This document shows, piece after piece, positions 44,737 to 56,167 of a stretch of 64,000 nucleotides of DNA (position 1 is its first letter; every line of letters begins with the position of its first letter). Source of the stretch: Botryosphaeria dothidea (Eukaryota; Ascomycota; Dothideomycetes; Botryosphaeriales; Botryosphaeriaceae). A program made the position numbers and the translations under genes. The notes below the pieces were generated by a model. It made no database searches and was not told where the DNA came from. It saw nothing but the letters and a program-made list of their open reading frames with translations. The stretch spans positions 2,728,001-2,792,000 of the forward strand of contig WWBZ02000022.1 of NCBI GenBank assembly GCA_011503125.2, written 5' to 3'.

Positions 44737-46036
44737 TCAGACCAGCGTCTTCTTCTTCAAGCTCTTCGGAAACAGCGAGTTGCGATAGATCTCCGACTGC
44801 AGCGCGTCCTTGCTGCGCACCGGCCTCTCGCGTCCATAGAACCTGCCCGCCTCGTCGATCACGGTGCCCGCCCAACGCGCGTTGAACTCGTCCGTCATCC
44901 TCTCTTTCGTCCATACGCCCTTACGCTCGCGCTCCACGCGCCTACCGAGCCCCCGCAGCCACGCGCGCTCCGCCTCGGTGAACCAGACGACGTCGGCGCG
45001 CAGGCTCGCCGCGCCGTGCCGCTTGAGGACCTGGTTGAGCCAGCGGTTCAGGCGCGCCATGTGCTTGGCCGAGTGCCAGTCGATCTCGGCGCCCTTGTTG
45101 ACGCCGCGCGAGTTGTAGCTGATGGTCTGCTCGACGCCCGGCAGCGTGTCGTCCGTGTAGCGCAGCGTCAGGTGCGCGCTCTGGTCGCGGCCCGGCGTGA
45201 AGTGGTGCTGAGGGTGTAGTAGGCGGAAGCCGTTGTCGCCAACGACGGGGTCGTTGCGCGTGCGGATCTGGCCCGAGGTGGAGGGGGTGAGGCTGGCGGC
45301 GGGGGAGGCGGGCTGCTGCTGGGTGTTGTCGCCGCTGGCGCTCTCGGAGGGTGTGTCGCTGGGCTCGTCGTCTTCGGTGGTGTTGCCAGCGTCGCCGCCG
45401 TTGTTGGCGTCGTCTTCGTCGTTGGCGTGATCGTCGTCGCTGGTGTCTTCGTCGTCGCTCTCGTCTTCATCCTCGTCCTCAGTGCTTTTGGCGGAGGTGG
45501 ACGAGCTGAATGGAGACTTGCGGCTGCGAGTAGCGACAGCCATGCGCTTGCTGGACCTGGTGGCGGGCTTGCTTTTGATAATGTCGGCCTTGCGCTTGGT
45601 CGGCTTAGGGTGAGGTGCATCGACAGCGGGCTGCTCCTTGTTGGCCGTCTTGGCAGTGGAAGGCAAGAGCACGCCCATGGCGTTCATATCGTCGAGATAA
45701 GCCTGTTCGTGGATGGGCTGGAGAGTCTCAAAGACGCCTGGATTGCCTTTATCCTTGAACTGCTTCCCGCTGACGGCGTTGGTAATGAGAGTCTGCACGG
45801 ACTTCTCAATATTGCGGTCCTTCCTCAGCTTTTTGGCCTCGGCGTCTATTTCGAGATCGGTCAGTGTAGATGATAAGATTATCTTGTTTTCAGCGGAGCT
45901 ACTTGCCGGTCATGCCATCCATGGACTCGTCGTTGGCCGTCGTGGCGGAACTGGAGGAAAAGTTTGCGTCGCAGTCAGAAGCCATAGGAGAATGAGGCGG
46001 ACGACCGCTGCTGCGGAGTGCCCTCTTGCCTTTCAT
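44737..46036 (-). CDS. Tandem family member C
   Basis: Exons 46036..45907 and 45845..44737 sum to 413 codons (412 residues). The only phase-consistent intron uses a GC donor (GCAAGT) with a TAG acceptor. After a basic segment (PKPTKRKADIIKSKPATRSS) come a long Asp/Glu run and a Ser/Thr/Pro linker. The module starts at about residue 246: GDNGFRLLHPQHHF, DQSAHLTLRYTD, IDWHSAKHMARLNRWLNQVL, FTEAERAWLRGLGRR, DEFNARWAGTVIDE and VRSKDALQSEIYR. This is the clearest full-length copy of the module, and its basic plus acidic linker suggests a nuclear protein. DNA binding is inference. Confidence 0.75.
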
Positions 46037-46920
46037 CGTTGAGAGTTTCAACGGTTTGAGTAAAGAAAGCGTTGGGAAGTGATGTGCGGTGCGGTGGTCG
46101 AAGACGAGAAGCGCTTCGGGAAAGAGGATTCGAGAAGATCTCTGCACGGAGCGCCTGGTAGAGGACGGCGGAGCTCGGAGAAGAACGCTGCTAGTGCGTA
46201 AAGGAACTTTTGTTTATCCCGTGTGAAAGTGCAAAACGCGGGCTGGGTTTGGCGGCTGCGCGTGTGTCTGATACGCAAGCCAAACCGCCCAGTTGCCCGC
46301 GCGCACATGGCTTGGGGAAGCGCTCTGAGCACTGTCACGCCCGCAGAACGCTCTTGCGCCGCTGAACTCAGCGAGTACAGCCTATGACAGCGAAAGAATG
46401 GAGTCACTTTCAGCTGTCACTTTCGCTATGCATCACCTTTCATTCAACACAAAAGATCCAGTAGCTTCCATTTGTCGATTTGACTGGACTTCGTCTTATT
46501 GCTTCGAAAATTATCTTTCCCGGATTCAAGGAACGCAATGCCTTGTTTTCTCGGATCTCAATTGATTTAGTAGTTAGTTCACTACAACGTCTTTTGAAAT
46601 CCATTGAACGCGGTGTCTTGATGCAATATGAAACTTCTTGTTACGGATGCTAGAACAAAAGTCCAACTACAGTGAACCAGAGTCGCAATGGGCCTCCCAG
46701 ACCCCATTTGCAAGTTGGCTCTCGTGCAATTACGCCTCCGCTATGAAAATCTATGGAAGTGAAGAATTTGGGAGATCATCAAGACCTCTAAGGCCAGATG
46801 TCTCTCTGAAATCAGCGCAATGAGCCCCCTATCCCGCGCGTGAATAATCATAACTTTTCGTCATCCCACAGCACAAACCATCCCCTGCCACCAAACCCTC
46901 CCGGAAGAGAACCCCGAGAG
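46037..46920. other. Intergenic between C and D
   Basis: About 0.9 kb, no gene seen. Confidence 0.4.
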
Positions 46921-48697
46921 TTACTCCTCATCCTCATCCTCATCCCTCTTCTTCCTGCTCTTCGCCTTCGTCGAGCCAACCTTGGGGCCCGGCTTCTTGC
47001 TCCTGCCCTCCGACCTGATCCTCTTGATGTCCGGCCAGATTCCCTCGCGGCGCACATGGGACGTGATGGCCGCCTTGGTGCGCCTGGGACGGGGCCGGGT
47101 GAGGCGTTCCTGGCCGTCGTCGTCGATGTAGGTCAGGCGGCGGCCCTCGAACTCGCGGTTGAACTCGTCGAGCAGCTGGTTGTCCGTCGGGATCTGGTCC
47201 CTGCGGCGGCCGACCAGGCTGAGGTTGAGGGCTCGCAGCACGTCGTTCTCCTCGCCTTCGTACGGCGGCTCCTCGCGGTTGTTGCGGCGGGGGCGGTCTT
47301 GGGAGGGCGGCTCGTCGGCGGCGGGCGCGGCGGCGTTGGGCGGGGCGGAGCCAGGGGCAGCGGGGGTGCGTGCGGGGACCACGATGGCGCCGAAGTCAAT
47401 GTCCGGCAGCTGGCTGAGAGTGGTCGTAGGGGCGGAGGCAGGGTGGAACGTCTCGGGCCTTGAGCGGGCTGTCGGGGTCCTCGTCTGGGCAACAGTGCTC
47501 TGACGAGGACGCTTGGCCGGCTGCTCGGCGGGAGACTGCTCTCCATTACCCTCGTGGTCGGACATCGTGCGCTTGATGGAGGAGGAGGCTGGTTGGGCGA
47601 TCCTCAGGCTTTGTCTGGTCTGCCTCCTGCCTTTATTGTTGCCAGCGGAGTCATCTGGAATGTGCTCCACCTGGCCCGCAGCAGTCCTCTGGCTCTGGCT
47701 AGTGCTGGCCTCCGCTCCAGCAGCACGCCTGATCTTCAGCTTGACGATCTTGCTGGGACGGCCAGTCTCAGCACTGGGGGCATCTTGCTCAGCGGGACCC
47801 CTGCCAGTGGCCTTGGGCTTCCGGCTGTCAGAAACCGGCGCGCGGCTGGTACTGGCAGGAGCTCCGCTGGCCTCGCCCTTAGGCTGGAGGAACTGCCGTC
47901 CCCGGAAGGTCGCCATGAGGCGACCGTTAGCCATCCTCCTGGAGCTGAACATTGCCGGGCCAGACGTGCTGGAGTCGGCGGCAGCACCACCGCTGGCAGA
48001 CGTGGCCTGAGCACGAGCAGGCTGGGGGCTCCTACCCTGCGCACGCCCCCTACCCGGCCTGGTCTCCGAGTAGTCGGACGACGCACGTGGCTGGTAGCCA
48101 TAGTGGTCCGTCCTCTCGAAAGCGGCCCGGTCCAGGTCGGTCACCCTCGAGAAGCCAGTGGCGAAACGAGGGTGACCAACCTGGTGCCGGAGCCTTTCCC
48201 TCTGCTGCTCCCGTCCCTCGGCTACCCGGCGACGGATCATGTCAAAGCTCAGCCTGCTGAGCTCGGACAGAGGAGTCGCACCGGTGCGGGTGACTGTGTT
48301 GGCGGCGGCGGATGGTTCTTCGGGCGGCGGAACGGCTGGACCAGTGCGCGCGGCTGGGGCGGGAGGCTCAAGAGTAGAGCTTCCCGACGTGCTGCTGACG
48401 ACAGGGTTGATGGTGTCCGGGGATTCAGAGCGCCGGGTCGCCTCTGGATCGCCTGGAAAGCACTGAACCGCACCGCTCATCATGAAGCCGTCGTGCTCAT
48501 TGCTTTCCTCTTCGGAGTCCATGCCAGCCAGGTCTTGAAGAGTCGGAGTGGCTGTCGAGCCTGCATTGTTCGCAGGTGAATCGACCTGCTGTAGTCAGCA
48601 TCAACTGTCTATTGTGATTTTCTTCCTAAGTACCTACCGGGCTACTTGCTTGGCTTGCACTGTTTGTCAGTGTGTTGCGGGGTGATAGTGCGGACAT
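46921..48697 (-). CDS. Tandem family member D (only second half of the module)
   Basis: Exons 48697..48638 (20 codons) and 48585..46921 sum to 575 codons (574 residues). Most of the protein is low-complexity Ser/Pro/Arg/Ala sequence with basic patches (KIVKLKIRRA, QPAKRPRQS). The GxxGF entry and the DW...LNRW block are absent. The second half of the module is clear near the C-terminus: LLDEFNREFEGRRLTYIDDD, then RPRRTKAAITSHVRREGIWP. The end is Lys-rich then acidic (KKRDEDEDEE). The ATG at 48697 gives a serine-rich N-terminus, and a TATA box lies 62 bp upstream. Confidence 0.7.
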
Positions 48698-48758
48698 GGT
48701 TGTTGAGTGTGTGGAGCAAAGCTTTAGTGCAAATGATGCCCACAGAAAGACGCAAGCT

Positions 48759-48766
48759 ATATATAG
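48759..48766 (-). promoter_or_regulatory. TATA box of family member D
   Basis: TATATATA within the palindrome GCTATATATAGC, 62 bp upstream of the start codon at 48697. This is good core promoter spacing and supports the two-exon model. Confidence 0.5.
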
Positions 48767-49695
48767 CTGGAGTTGAGAAGGAGAGGAGCTGGATTGTGGT
48801 GTTGGAGTGGCGGAAGAATGAAGGTCGGCGGGCGTCGTTACGGAGGAAAAGAAAGCTGGCGGACGAATGACAGCACAACCTCAATTTAAAGAGCGCCACA
48901 ATTAACCGACGGATTGTCTAGGTCAATAGAGTTGTTAGACCGAAGTAATAGAACCGCTATTTGATTTCATTGGCGGTTCAGCTCCTTGAAACGAGCCTGA
49001 TTCACAAGACGCGCAGCTTGCACATAGCAACTTCACATAGCGCGCCCAAGCACATGAAACCATATTCAAGGCTGATTAAGATCACAAGAGAGAAACGCCA
49101 TGCGCCATGAGTAGATATCAACGAATCTACTGACACGTAGACAGAAACTTTGTCTCATCCAACAGCCGCTCTTTTTCAGCACTAACGAAATTCAATCAGC
49201 AGGGAAAATTGAAACAATAAAGATCTAGTCAATAATTACAAAGACTTTAGAATTTTATTTTGACTCTTTACACAAAACGCGTTCGATTAAGGCCAACCTC
49301 TTGCTAGCAGAGTCTCTGAATGAATGAATATCTCAGACTCAATCGCTGATCCCCCAAAAGACAAGATCAACAATATTATGGAACAAGGAAACTCGGACTT
49401 TTGTCGGGAGTTGCGCTTGCTGGACCTCCTAGAGCTTAAGAAGCAACGCCTACAAATCCATTTTCTTCTGAGAATTGCTCATCAGATCCTGTTATGCTTT
49501 CTCTCCATCAGCCGCTACTTTCCTCCCTTGGGCTAAGTCTTGTGCTGAATCGCCGGGCCTGAAACCTTCTTCGCTTTTCCCTTAGCAATAGGCTTGCCTT
49601 TAACTTTCTGCTCTGCTGTGTGATTTGCTCGTCAAGGTCTTCATCGGTCTCCTAGACCTTGGAGGCATTACGTTTCCTGCCGCGTTTGACCTTCG
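48767..49695. other. AT-rich intergenic between D and E
   Basis: No credible gene. AT content is visibly higher than in the flanking genes, as in the other large gaps of the array. Confidence 0.4.
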
Positions 49696-49996
49696 TCAAA
49701 TCTCATCCCGGTTCACGACGCTCAGAATTCCATCCTTAGTGCGCGCTTCACGAGTTCCGGTAGTCATGGTCTTCCCTTTCTTGTCGATATAAAAGATCGA
49801 CTTGCCCAGCCAATTCTGATTGAATCTCTCGACTAGCTCATCAATGGTCGACACAGAGGACGAGGTTGTGCAGAGGACCCAGCATCTTGAACCCACCTCT
49901 ACCCCTGATTATGTTATCTGAAGCATCGACGGGCGTCGCAGACGCGGGACTGACATGCTTCGCGGTGGACTTGTTGACAGCCGGTGAGCTCTGTCC
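49696..49996 (-). pseudogene. Decayed C-terminal module of family member E
   Basis: Beyond the stop codon that now ends member E, the same frame continues into the module entry RGRGGFKMLGP. The next recognisable family sequence is in another frame and is the module end: TIDELVERFNQNWLGKSIFY, then TREARTKDGILSVVNRDE. Comparison with member F shows that about 100 residues in between (the DW...LNRW and W-E-WL blocks) are missing. This is an internal deletion plus a nonsense codon, not an intron. Confidence 0.7.
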
Positions 49997-51555
49997 CTAA
50001 GATACAGTGCCGAGAGTCGGTTTTTTGTACTTAGCCGAGGGATCAGAAGCCGTCCTATCAAGAGCTGCAGACTTAGAATGAACCAAATTGTTGCTGATCC
50101 TGGTGTTTGCCGCCGTGGCTGCAGCGCGACGACGCTTTGTCGGCTGCGCAGATGTGTCCTCATTGTCCATTGACTCAACAAGCTTGCGCTTGTTGGACTT
50201 CTTGCCAACATGGATGATATCAGGAACACCCTGAGAAATGGCAGCGGGCTTCTTGAGGTCGCTATACTGTTTCTTGTACTTGCTAACTCGAGTGAATCTA
50301 AAGGATCGATGTTGCTGGCTTGTCTGTCGGGAGGAGCTTTCTTGGTAAGCCACGCGACGCTTCTTAGAAACAGGCTGGTCTTCAGGAGAAGCCTCGCTGG
50401 TGGCCGGCCGCTTGTGGTTTTTGGTATTGATGGCTTCCAACTTATCACCGACCCGCTTGAAGCTCTGGATCTTTGGCGTCGTCGAGTTGAGCCCAGTTAG
50501 CCGCAGGACGAAGCCAGATGCTGTATTCTCATTGTCCGCCATCTCTCCGGGCCCGTCAGTGTCGCTATTCTGAGTGCGGGTGGACAGCCTCGAAGAAGCA
50601 GTCGCAATGGCTCGAGGAAGAGGAGCAGTCTCGGCATCAGTAGCACTAGTAGCATTGACGGAAGCAGCTGACGCAACAGGAGCCTGAGTGCGAGGTTGAG
50701 CTCTCTGGTTCCTCCGAGGGCGTGTGGTGTTCGTCGCCTGAGCTGCTTGAACCCACTTCCGCCTCTCCCTGACAGCTGCACGAGTGCTCCGGTCATTCCC
50801 CTGCTGAAAGGCGACACCACCGGGGCCGTATACGTTGGCCATGTTCTTATTGAACATCTCATCACCCATAGTCTGGCGATTCCAGGCCCTGATCTCCTCC
50901 AAGTGTTCTTCCTTTCTCCGCATGGCCTCCTCATGAGATATATGTCCCGTGGACTGACTTGTCACCTGGGTGCCTCGAGGAACCAGCTTGACTTCGCCGA
51001 AGACGAAGGCGTAGTGCATCCCGGACTGAGCGACAGGAGCAGGAGGAGTATCGTTTGTGTACTCTGGAGCGAGGCCAATGCTGCCATCAGGACGCGCACG
51101 GGCGAACAGGCGCGGAGCCATAGGGTTGTGACGGCGGGTCTCGCGGCTGTCGGATTGAAGAAAGGTATCGTGCGCAGATGCGTTTGGATGGCGAGAATCG
51201 AGGCGCATAATGTTCCTGATGTGCGTGATAATGGAGCCGTTCTGAACCCCAACAGGAGCGGTGACCTAAAGGTGGAAGTTGTGTTAGTGCCCATCACGCA
51301 GCTGCTGTTGTGAGCAACCTACCATGGTGTCAATTCCGTCGGATATGCGCTGCTTGAGCTTAGAGAAGGTTTTCTCGGCCTTCTTGGAGAGTGAGGACAG
51401 GGCGCGGGGAGCCTCAGCGAAGGTAGATCTCTCTTCTGCTAGACACCGACAATCAGCGGATAGTCGCACCATGGCAGCGAGGAAGTTGACTTACTTGGGA
51501 TCGAGACAGGTTGCGGCGCCTGCGATGCGCGGAACGGAGAACGTGTAGCCGGCAT
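49997..51555 (-). CDS. Tandem family member E, truncated paralogue of F
   Basis: Exons 51555..51495, 51438..51323 and 51265..49997 sum to 482 codons (481 residues). An N-terminal module at about residues 143-209 (HYAFVFGEVKLVPRGTQV, ISHEEAMRRKEEHLEEIRAW, QTMGDEMFN, YGPGG) matches member F almost block for block. So do a middle motif SGFVLRLTGLN..KIQS and a KRKLVESMDNE...KRRR stretch. The frame then stops before the C-terminal module, whose remnants lie downstream. E and F are the most recent duplicates of the array. Whether the truncated protein is made is unknown. Confidence 0.65.
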
Positions 51556-52279
51556 TATGGTTGCAGAGGAACTTGTAACGAGGATTGGGTCGCTCGAGAG
51601 AGAATTCGTGGCTGGATGTGCAGAGATGTGCAGGTGTCGCGTTGTTGTGGCGGGACAATGAGCGATGTGGAGATGGGGGGCAGGGCGCGTTGTTTTGTGC
51701 AGCCAGGAAAATGGCGACGCAGGCACATTGATCGGCGAGGACAGGCAACCCCAGAGCCCGGAGCGCAAGATCGCGACGCCTTCTCGCCCTACGCTCCATT
51801 TTGGAACTTGATTCGCCCGTCTCTATCTTTCTCGCTCTCCCTTCCTCCGCCGGCGCCCCTCTCAATTCACCGGCTAAGAGTAATGTAGGCGATCTACTGA
51901 ACCACTCTGACTGTCATTATCATTCTATGGACCTACGAGAGAGGTTATAACAAGAAAAGGCACAGACAAAGATTGAAAACTATGTTGTGCTTGAGCACGA
52001 TGTGAATAATAATAGTAGTATTTTTAAATAGGAAGAAAACTGAGTCACTTCCAGAAAGTGTCCGCTTCGGGCTTTCCAGGTCACTGACCATACTGTCGAA
52101 GTTTCCTTACTCCCGCTATGCCCACAAGTCTCTCCAATATCCCTCAAATGGAGCAATTACTTCGATTTGGGCCCTGCGTTAGACTTCGCATGCGAAGTAG
52201 CTTTGCTCCTCGTGCCGATTCCGCCGTTCGTCGAGCCCCTGGCCTTCTTTCCGCCAGCCTTCTTGTCGTCACCTCCGCC
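51556..52279. other. Intergenic between E and F
   Basis: About 0.7 kb, AT-rich in the middle. No gene seen. Confidence 0.4.
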
Positions 52280-54140
52280 CTAACCTCGTCTTCTGACCTT
52301 TCCTGGCCGCAAGTTAGGACAGAGCCTCTCCCTATCAATGAAGGAGAACAGGCCATCGATCGTACGCTCCGGGCGAGGACCGGTCTTGACCTGCTTCCCG
52401 TTCTTGATGTACGGAACCTCGACACCAGTCCATCTGCGGTTGAAAGCCCCAAGGATCTGCCCCATATCGGGGCGTGAATCGTCGTTCTTGTGCTCTTCGT
52501 CGTACTGGCGGCACCACTCGTACTCAGGCTCACGGTATGTCAGCTCGTTCATGTCCACGCGCAAGGGCGCGCAGCCCCATCGGAGGAGGTACTGGTTGTA
52601 CCACTTGTTGAGGGCGTGAATGGCCTTCTTGCAGCTCCAGTCGATGGGGGTCTGCTTCCTCGGCTGGTAGGTGTGAACGTGCTTGATCCGGATGCCGTTC
52701 TTGACAGAGAAGTGCTGGATGGTCAGATGGGCAGTTTGGTCAGTGCCCCTCTTGAACTTGTAACGTGGGCCGATCAACTCAAAGCCGTCATTGCCTCGGA
52801 CTGGCTCGCCACCGTCCTCGCCTTGTGCTGGACTCGATGGAGGCGCAGTGTTATTGGCCGTGGTGCTGGTCTGCTCGTCATCGACTGCATTGTCCTGAGT
52901 AGAGCTCGGAGAAAGATCAGCCATGACGGAACTAGACAGCGACCTCACATTGGAAGTGGAGAGACTAGTTCCAGTCTGAAGCCGAGTAGCGCGGAGACGC
53001 TTCATAGGCTGCTGAGACTCCTCCTGAGCGTTCTCCACACTGTCCAGCTTGCGCTTTGTTGACTTTGTGCTAGCAATGTTGGCGTCGGAGTCAGGCGCAG
53101 TGGTAGCAGAAAGAAGGCTGGCGGTACTCTGATGAGGCATCGGCTCGTTGACCTTAGACCTGGTGGTGTATCGCTTGCGGGTATGTCGCTGACCTGTAGG
53201 CTTCGGGGTGTGTGCAATTGCCGACGGTGTGGCGAGAGGCTCAAAAGACTGCTTAGAGGCAACACGAGGCTTCTTCACAGCACGCTCCTCCTGAGTAGTG
53301 ACCTCCTCAGCCACCTTTCGCTTACGAGCGCGCGTCGAGACACTATCTGCTGCGGTGCCCGTCCTGTTGGCGCTTTGGATCTTAGAGGCTACTAAACTAA
53401 GACCGGTGAGCTTCAGCGTAAATCCAGACCTCGTATCGGGATTTCCAGTTAGAGGCAGATCAATAGTCTTGTTCATGCTAGTGCCGCTACGTAAACCAGG
53501 TGGGGCAGGCGTCGTGAAGGTGATGGAAGTCTTCGCGCTCGGTTTCGCAGTTGGGCCAGAAGAGCTCGACGCAACGGTAGCCCGAGATTCAGCAGCAGCA
53601 CGCTTACTCTCCTTGGGGCGTGCGGCTGCCTTCTTCTTGGCCGCCTGAGCCCTTATCGGCTTCGGGGCTGCCCGAGCGCGAGTGTTCCGTCTTCCATTTG
53701 CAAGTGCGCCACCGGGGCCGTATGCGCCAGACTTGACCTCGTTGAACAACTTCGGACCCATCGTCTGAAGATGCCAGGCGTCTATATCCTCCATGTGTTC
53801 CGCCCTGCGGCACATTGCCTCCTCAAGGCTGATGTTCTCATTGGCTGGGCGAGATACTTGAACACCGGCAGGGAGCCACTTGAGCTCGCCATACTCGAAT
53901 GCCCAGTGGAACTTTCTCAGAGCTGGAGAGGAGATAGAAGTGGTGTTTCCATGCTGGTTTACCGGTCTAGAGAGTTCGCCATGGATTTTGGCGTCAGAGC
54001 GCGTCTCTGAAGAAGCCACAGGTGGTCAGTGGGCAATAATTATGTATTTGCAACGGACCAAACATACCTCTATTGATGAAAGTCCTAATCATCGCAGCGA
54101 GATCGGCGTCGGCGTGATGCGCGGCATGGGTTGCAGGCAT
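52280..54140 (-). CDS. Tandem family member F (both modules intact)
   Basis: Exons 54140..54068 and 54006..52280 sum to 600 codons (599 residues). The N-terminal module at about residues 58-124 reads HWAFEYGELKWLPAGVQV, ISLEEAMCRRAEHMEDIDAW, QTMGPKLFN and YGPGG. The middle is basic and disordered with NLS-like KRK and KKPR clusters and the SGFTLKLTGLS motif. The C-terminal module starts near residue 429: GNDGFELIGPRYKF, DQTAHLTIQHF, IDWSCKKAIHALNKWYNQYL, EYEWCRQYDEE, AFNRRWTGVEVPYI and PERTIDGLFSFIDRERL. It is the best reference copy for the two-module architecture. Function unknown; a nuclear role is inferred. Confidence 0.78.
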
Positions 54141-56167
54141 GATGGAGTCGTGGGTGCTTAGTAGGAGATGGATGTGGAATTGGGGGGGTTCCAGTGGGTC
54201 GGACGTTAGCGTTACGTTGGGGTGTTGTGCTAGAACAATGCGCGACGCGGGTATTAGGGCGGACAAAGTTGGGGAAGGGGGAGGGAAGAGCTTGTAGAAA
54301 GGGAGCGCAATAGCAAACGAAGCGAGTAGAGAGCCCTACCTGACGCGTTCACGGTAGGCACGTGGACACGCCTTGCGGCCGTGCGGGCGCTGCATCGACT
54401 GCATATCAGAGGAGGTGGTGAATGAGCTTGATAACACCCGCTCTTTTGCGACAGTAGGCCAAAATCCCCTCAATGCTGTTCGCTTCGAAGCTTGCCCGGT
54501 ACTCTTCAATATTATCAAGCATGGCTTATATGGCGAAGCCGCTAGGCAGCTAAGCCGAAAGAGGAGAAATTGTGTACAAGAGGCAAAGCACTTTCGTCGA
54601 TGCAGTCCGAAACCCTGGATAGGAAAGAGCTTTATATATTGCCAGATGTTTACGGCTTGTGTAAGGGAGGAGTGTGGCACGTGCGACGATGGTCCAGATA
54701 AAGTATGAGCTATCAGATGAGCTAACCACAAGAGGCAGGTTTTCCATCAACCACCAGCCCACGATATCAGGAAACCTAGAAGACAAAACGACTTGCGCGT
54801 GACGAAAACGAGTGGGGGATAGTGTCGTCAGATACGTGAGGGATATGTGACTCTTTGGTTGCGAAAACCAGCTCCCAATTAAATGGCGGTGGTACCTCAG
54901 CAACTTGTATTTCTACCCTGACAACAGCTGGAATTTCCAGGTTTGTGGACGACAGCAGATGCGATTTCGCTTGTCCAAGGTATCCAGAATCTCGCATAAT
55001 TGCTAAAAGTATGTCATTTTTACAAGTCATGAGGCGTTCTGCGATGAGGCCGCGGCAACCAGTATCGCACTTGCCGCCTGCGCAATTGCGGCCCGACCTG
55101 GCCGTATCCTTACTCATTAGCGATCCTGAATTGCCCTGGGAATTAGGTAGTATTCTATGATAATCTATTTGATCATATTCACGCTAATGGAGCCCGGCTA
55201 TGAATCTGCTATTAAGGAAACCTGAGAACTACGTGTCGTTAGTTTCAAGATTATTTCAAACAAATAACGAACTCTGGAAAATTGCATTAGAGACGGAGGC
55301 GATTAAGGAAGATAGCAGATCATACTCAGACTGTGAAAAATGGAAAAGCTACTTGATACTGCGGGATACATATGGCTCGGCAGGAAATGAGACTCTAACT
55401 GGTCACAGAATAAGGCGCCAATTATTTTCGCTACGAATACATCCCGTAGCTGTGCACAATGTAATAGAAATTAAAAAATGGACAAAGGAAAGAGCCAAAA
55501 GATCATAAATAAGGAGGAGAGAACCTTTAAAGCAAGATCAAAGAAAGCAGACGGTGCGAGGGCCAAACAATGCAGCCATCACTTCTCCGGCGTTCAAATT
55601 ATAACTATGACAAGTATGCAAAGCGAGAAAAGTCATAGTACCATGTCAAATGGCAAGTACAGTTTGGGACCTATACTATTTCATTTGCTAAACAGAATAG
55701 TATACTCCATGAACAAAAGATTGGTCTGTGAACATCATTCCAGACGCATTAATATCTTCGAACTTACCTTCGTGAGATAGTTCATGGATTGGATACAAAA
55801 GCTTTCTTTTCAAACTCTTTTTAATTTCTATCATACGCATGTATACTAAAGGTAGACCTCTCTGCGTTGTGTTGAGCGGAGTTTTCCATCGACGACAAGC
55901 TCTTCCTTTCGTCGAATTCTCAGCGAAATCCACAGATCCAATGCCATCTAACCTGAGTCGAATCTAAAGTCAAGAAAAAGAAACAATTGCAAAGAAGTCC
56001 CGAGTCCGGTGATGACAAACTCAGATCCATCACAGAATTGTACAAAACAATGAAAGCAAAATGAGCCGCGCTCTTGGAAACGCAATCTTTGCCGCACAAA
56101 GGCAGTCAACCAATCTCGTGCTCCGTTCTGACCACCCCGTCAACCAGTCCCTGAAACGAAACCACAG
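54141..56167. other. 2 kb AT-rich gap between F and G
   Basis: Short AT-rich frames (for example 55200-55508 plus, 102 residues) have Lys/Ile/Asn-rich composition typical of AT-rich non-coding DNA, and I do not call them. No transposon or RNA gene recognised. Confidence 0.4.

Noticed and set aside
47554..48579. 341-residue plus-strand ORF opposite member D
   Set aside because: Shadow of the minus-strand coding sequence; composition and splice signals favour D, which carries the family module.
55200..55508. 102-residue plus-strand ORF in the F-G gap
   Set aside because: Lys/Asn/Ile-rich composition expected of AT-rich non-coding DNA; no homologue or splice context.
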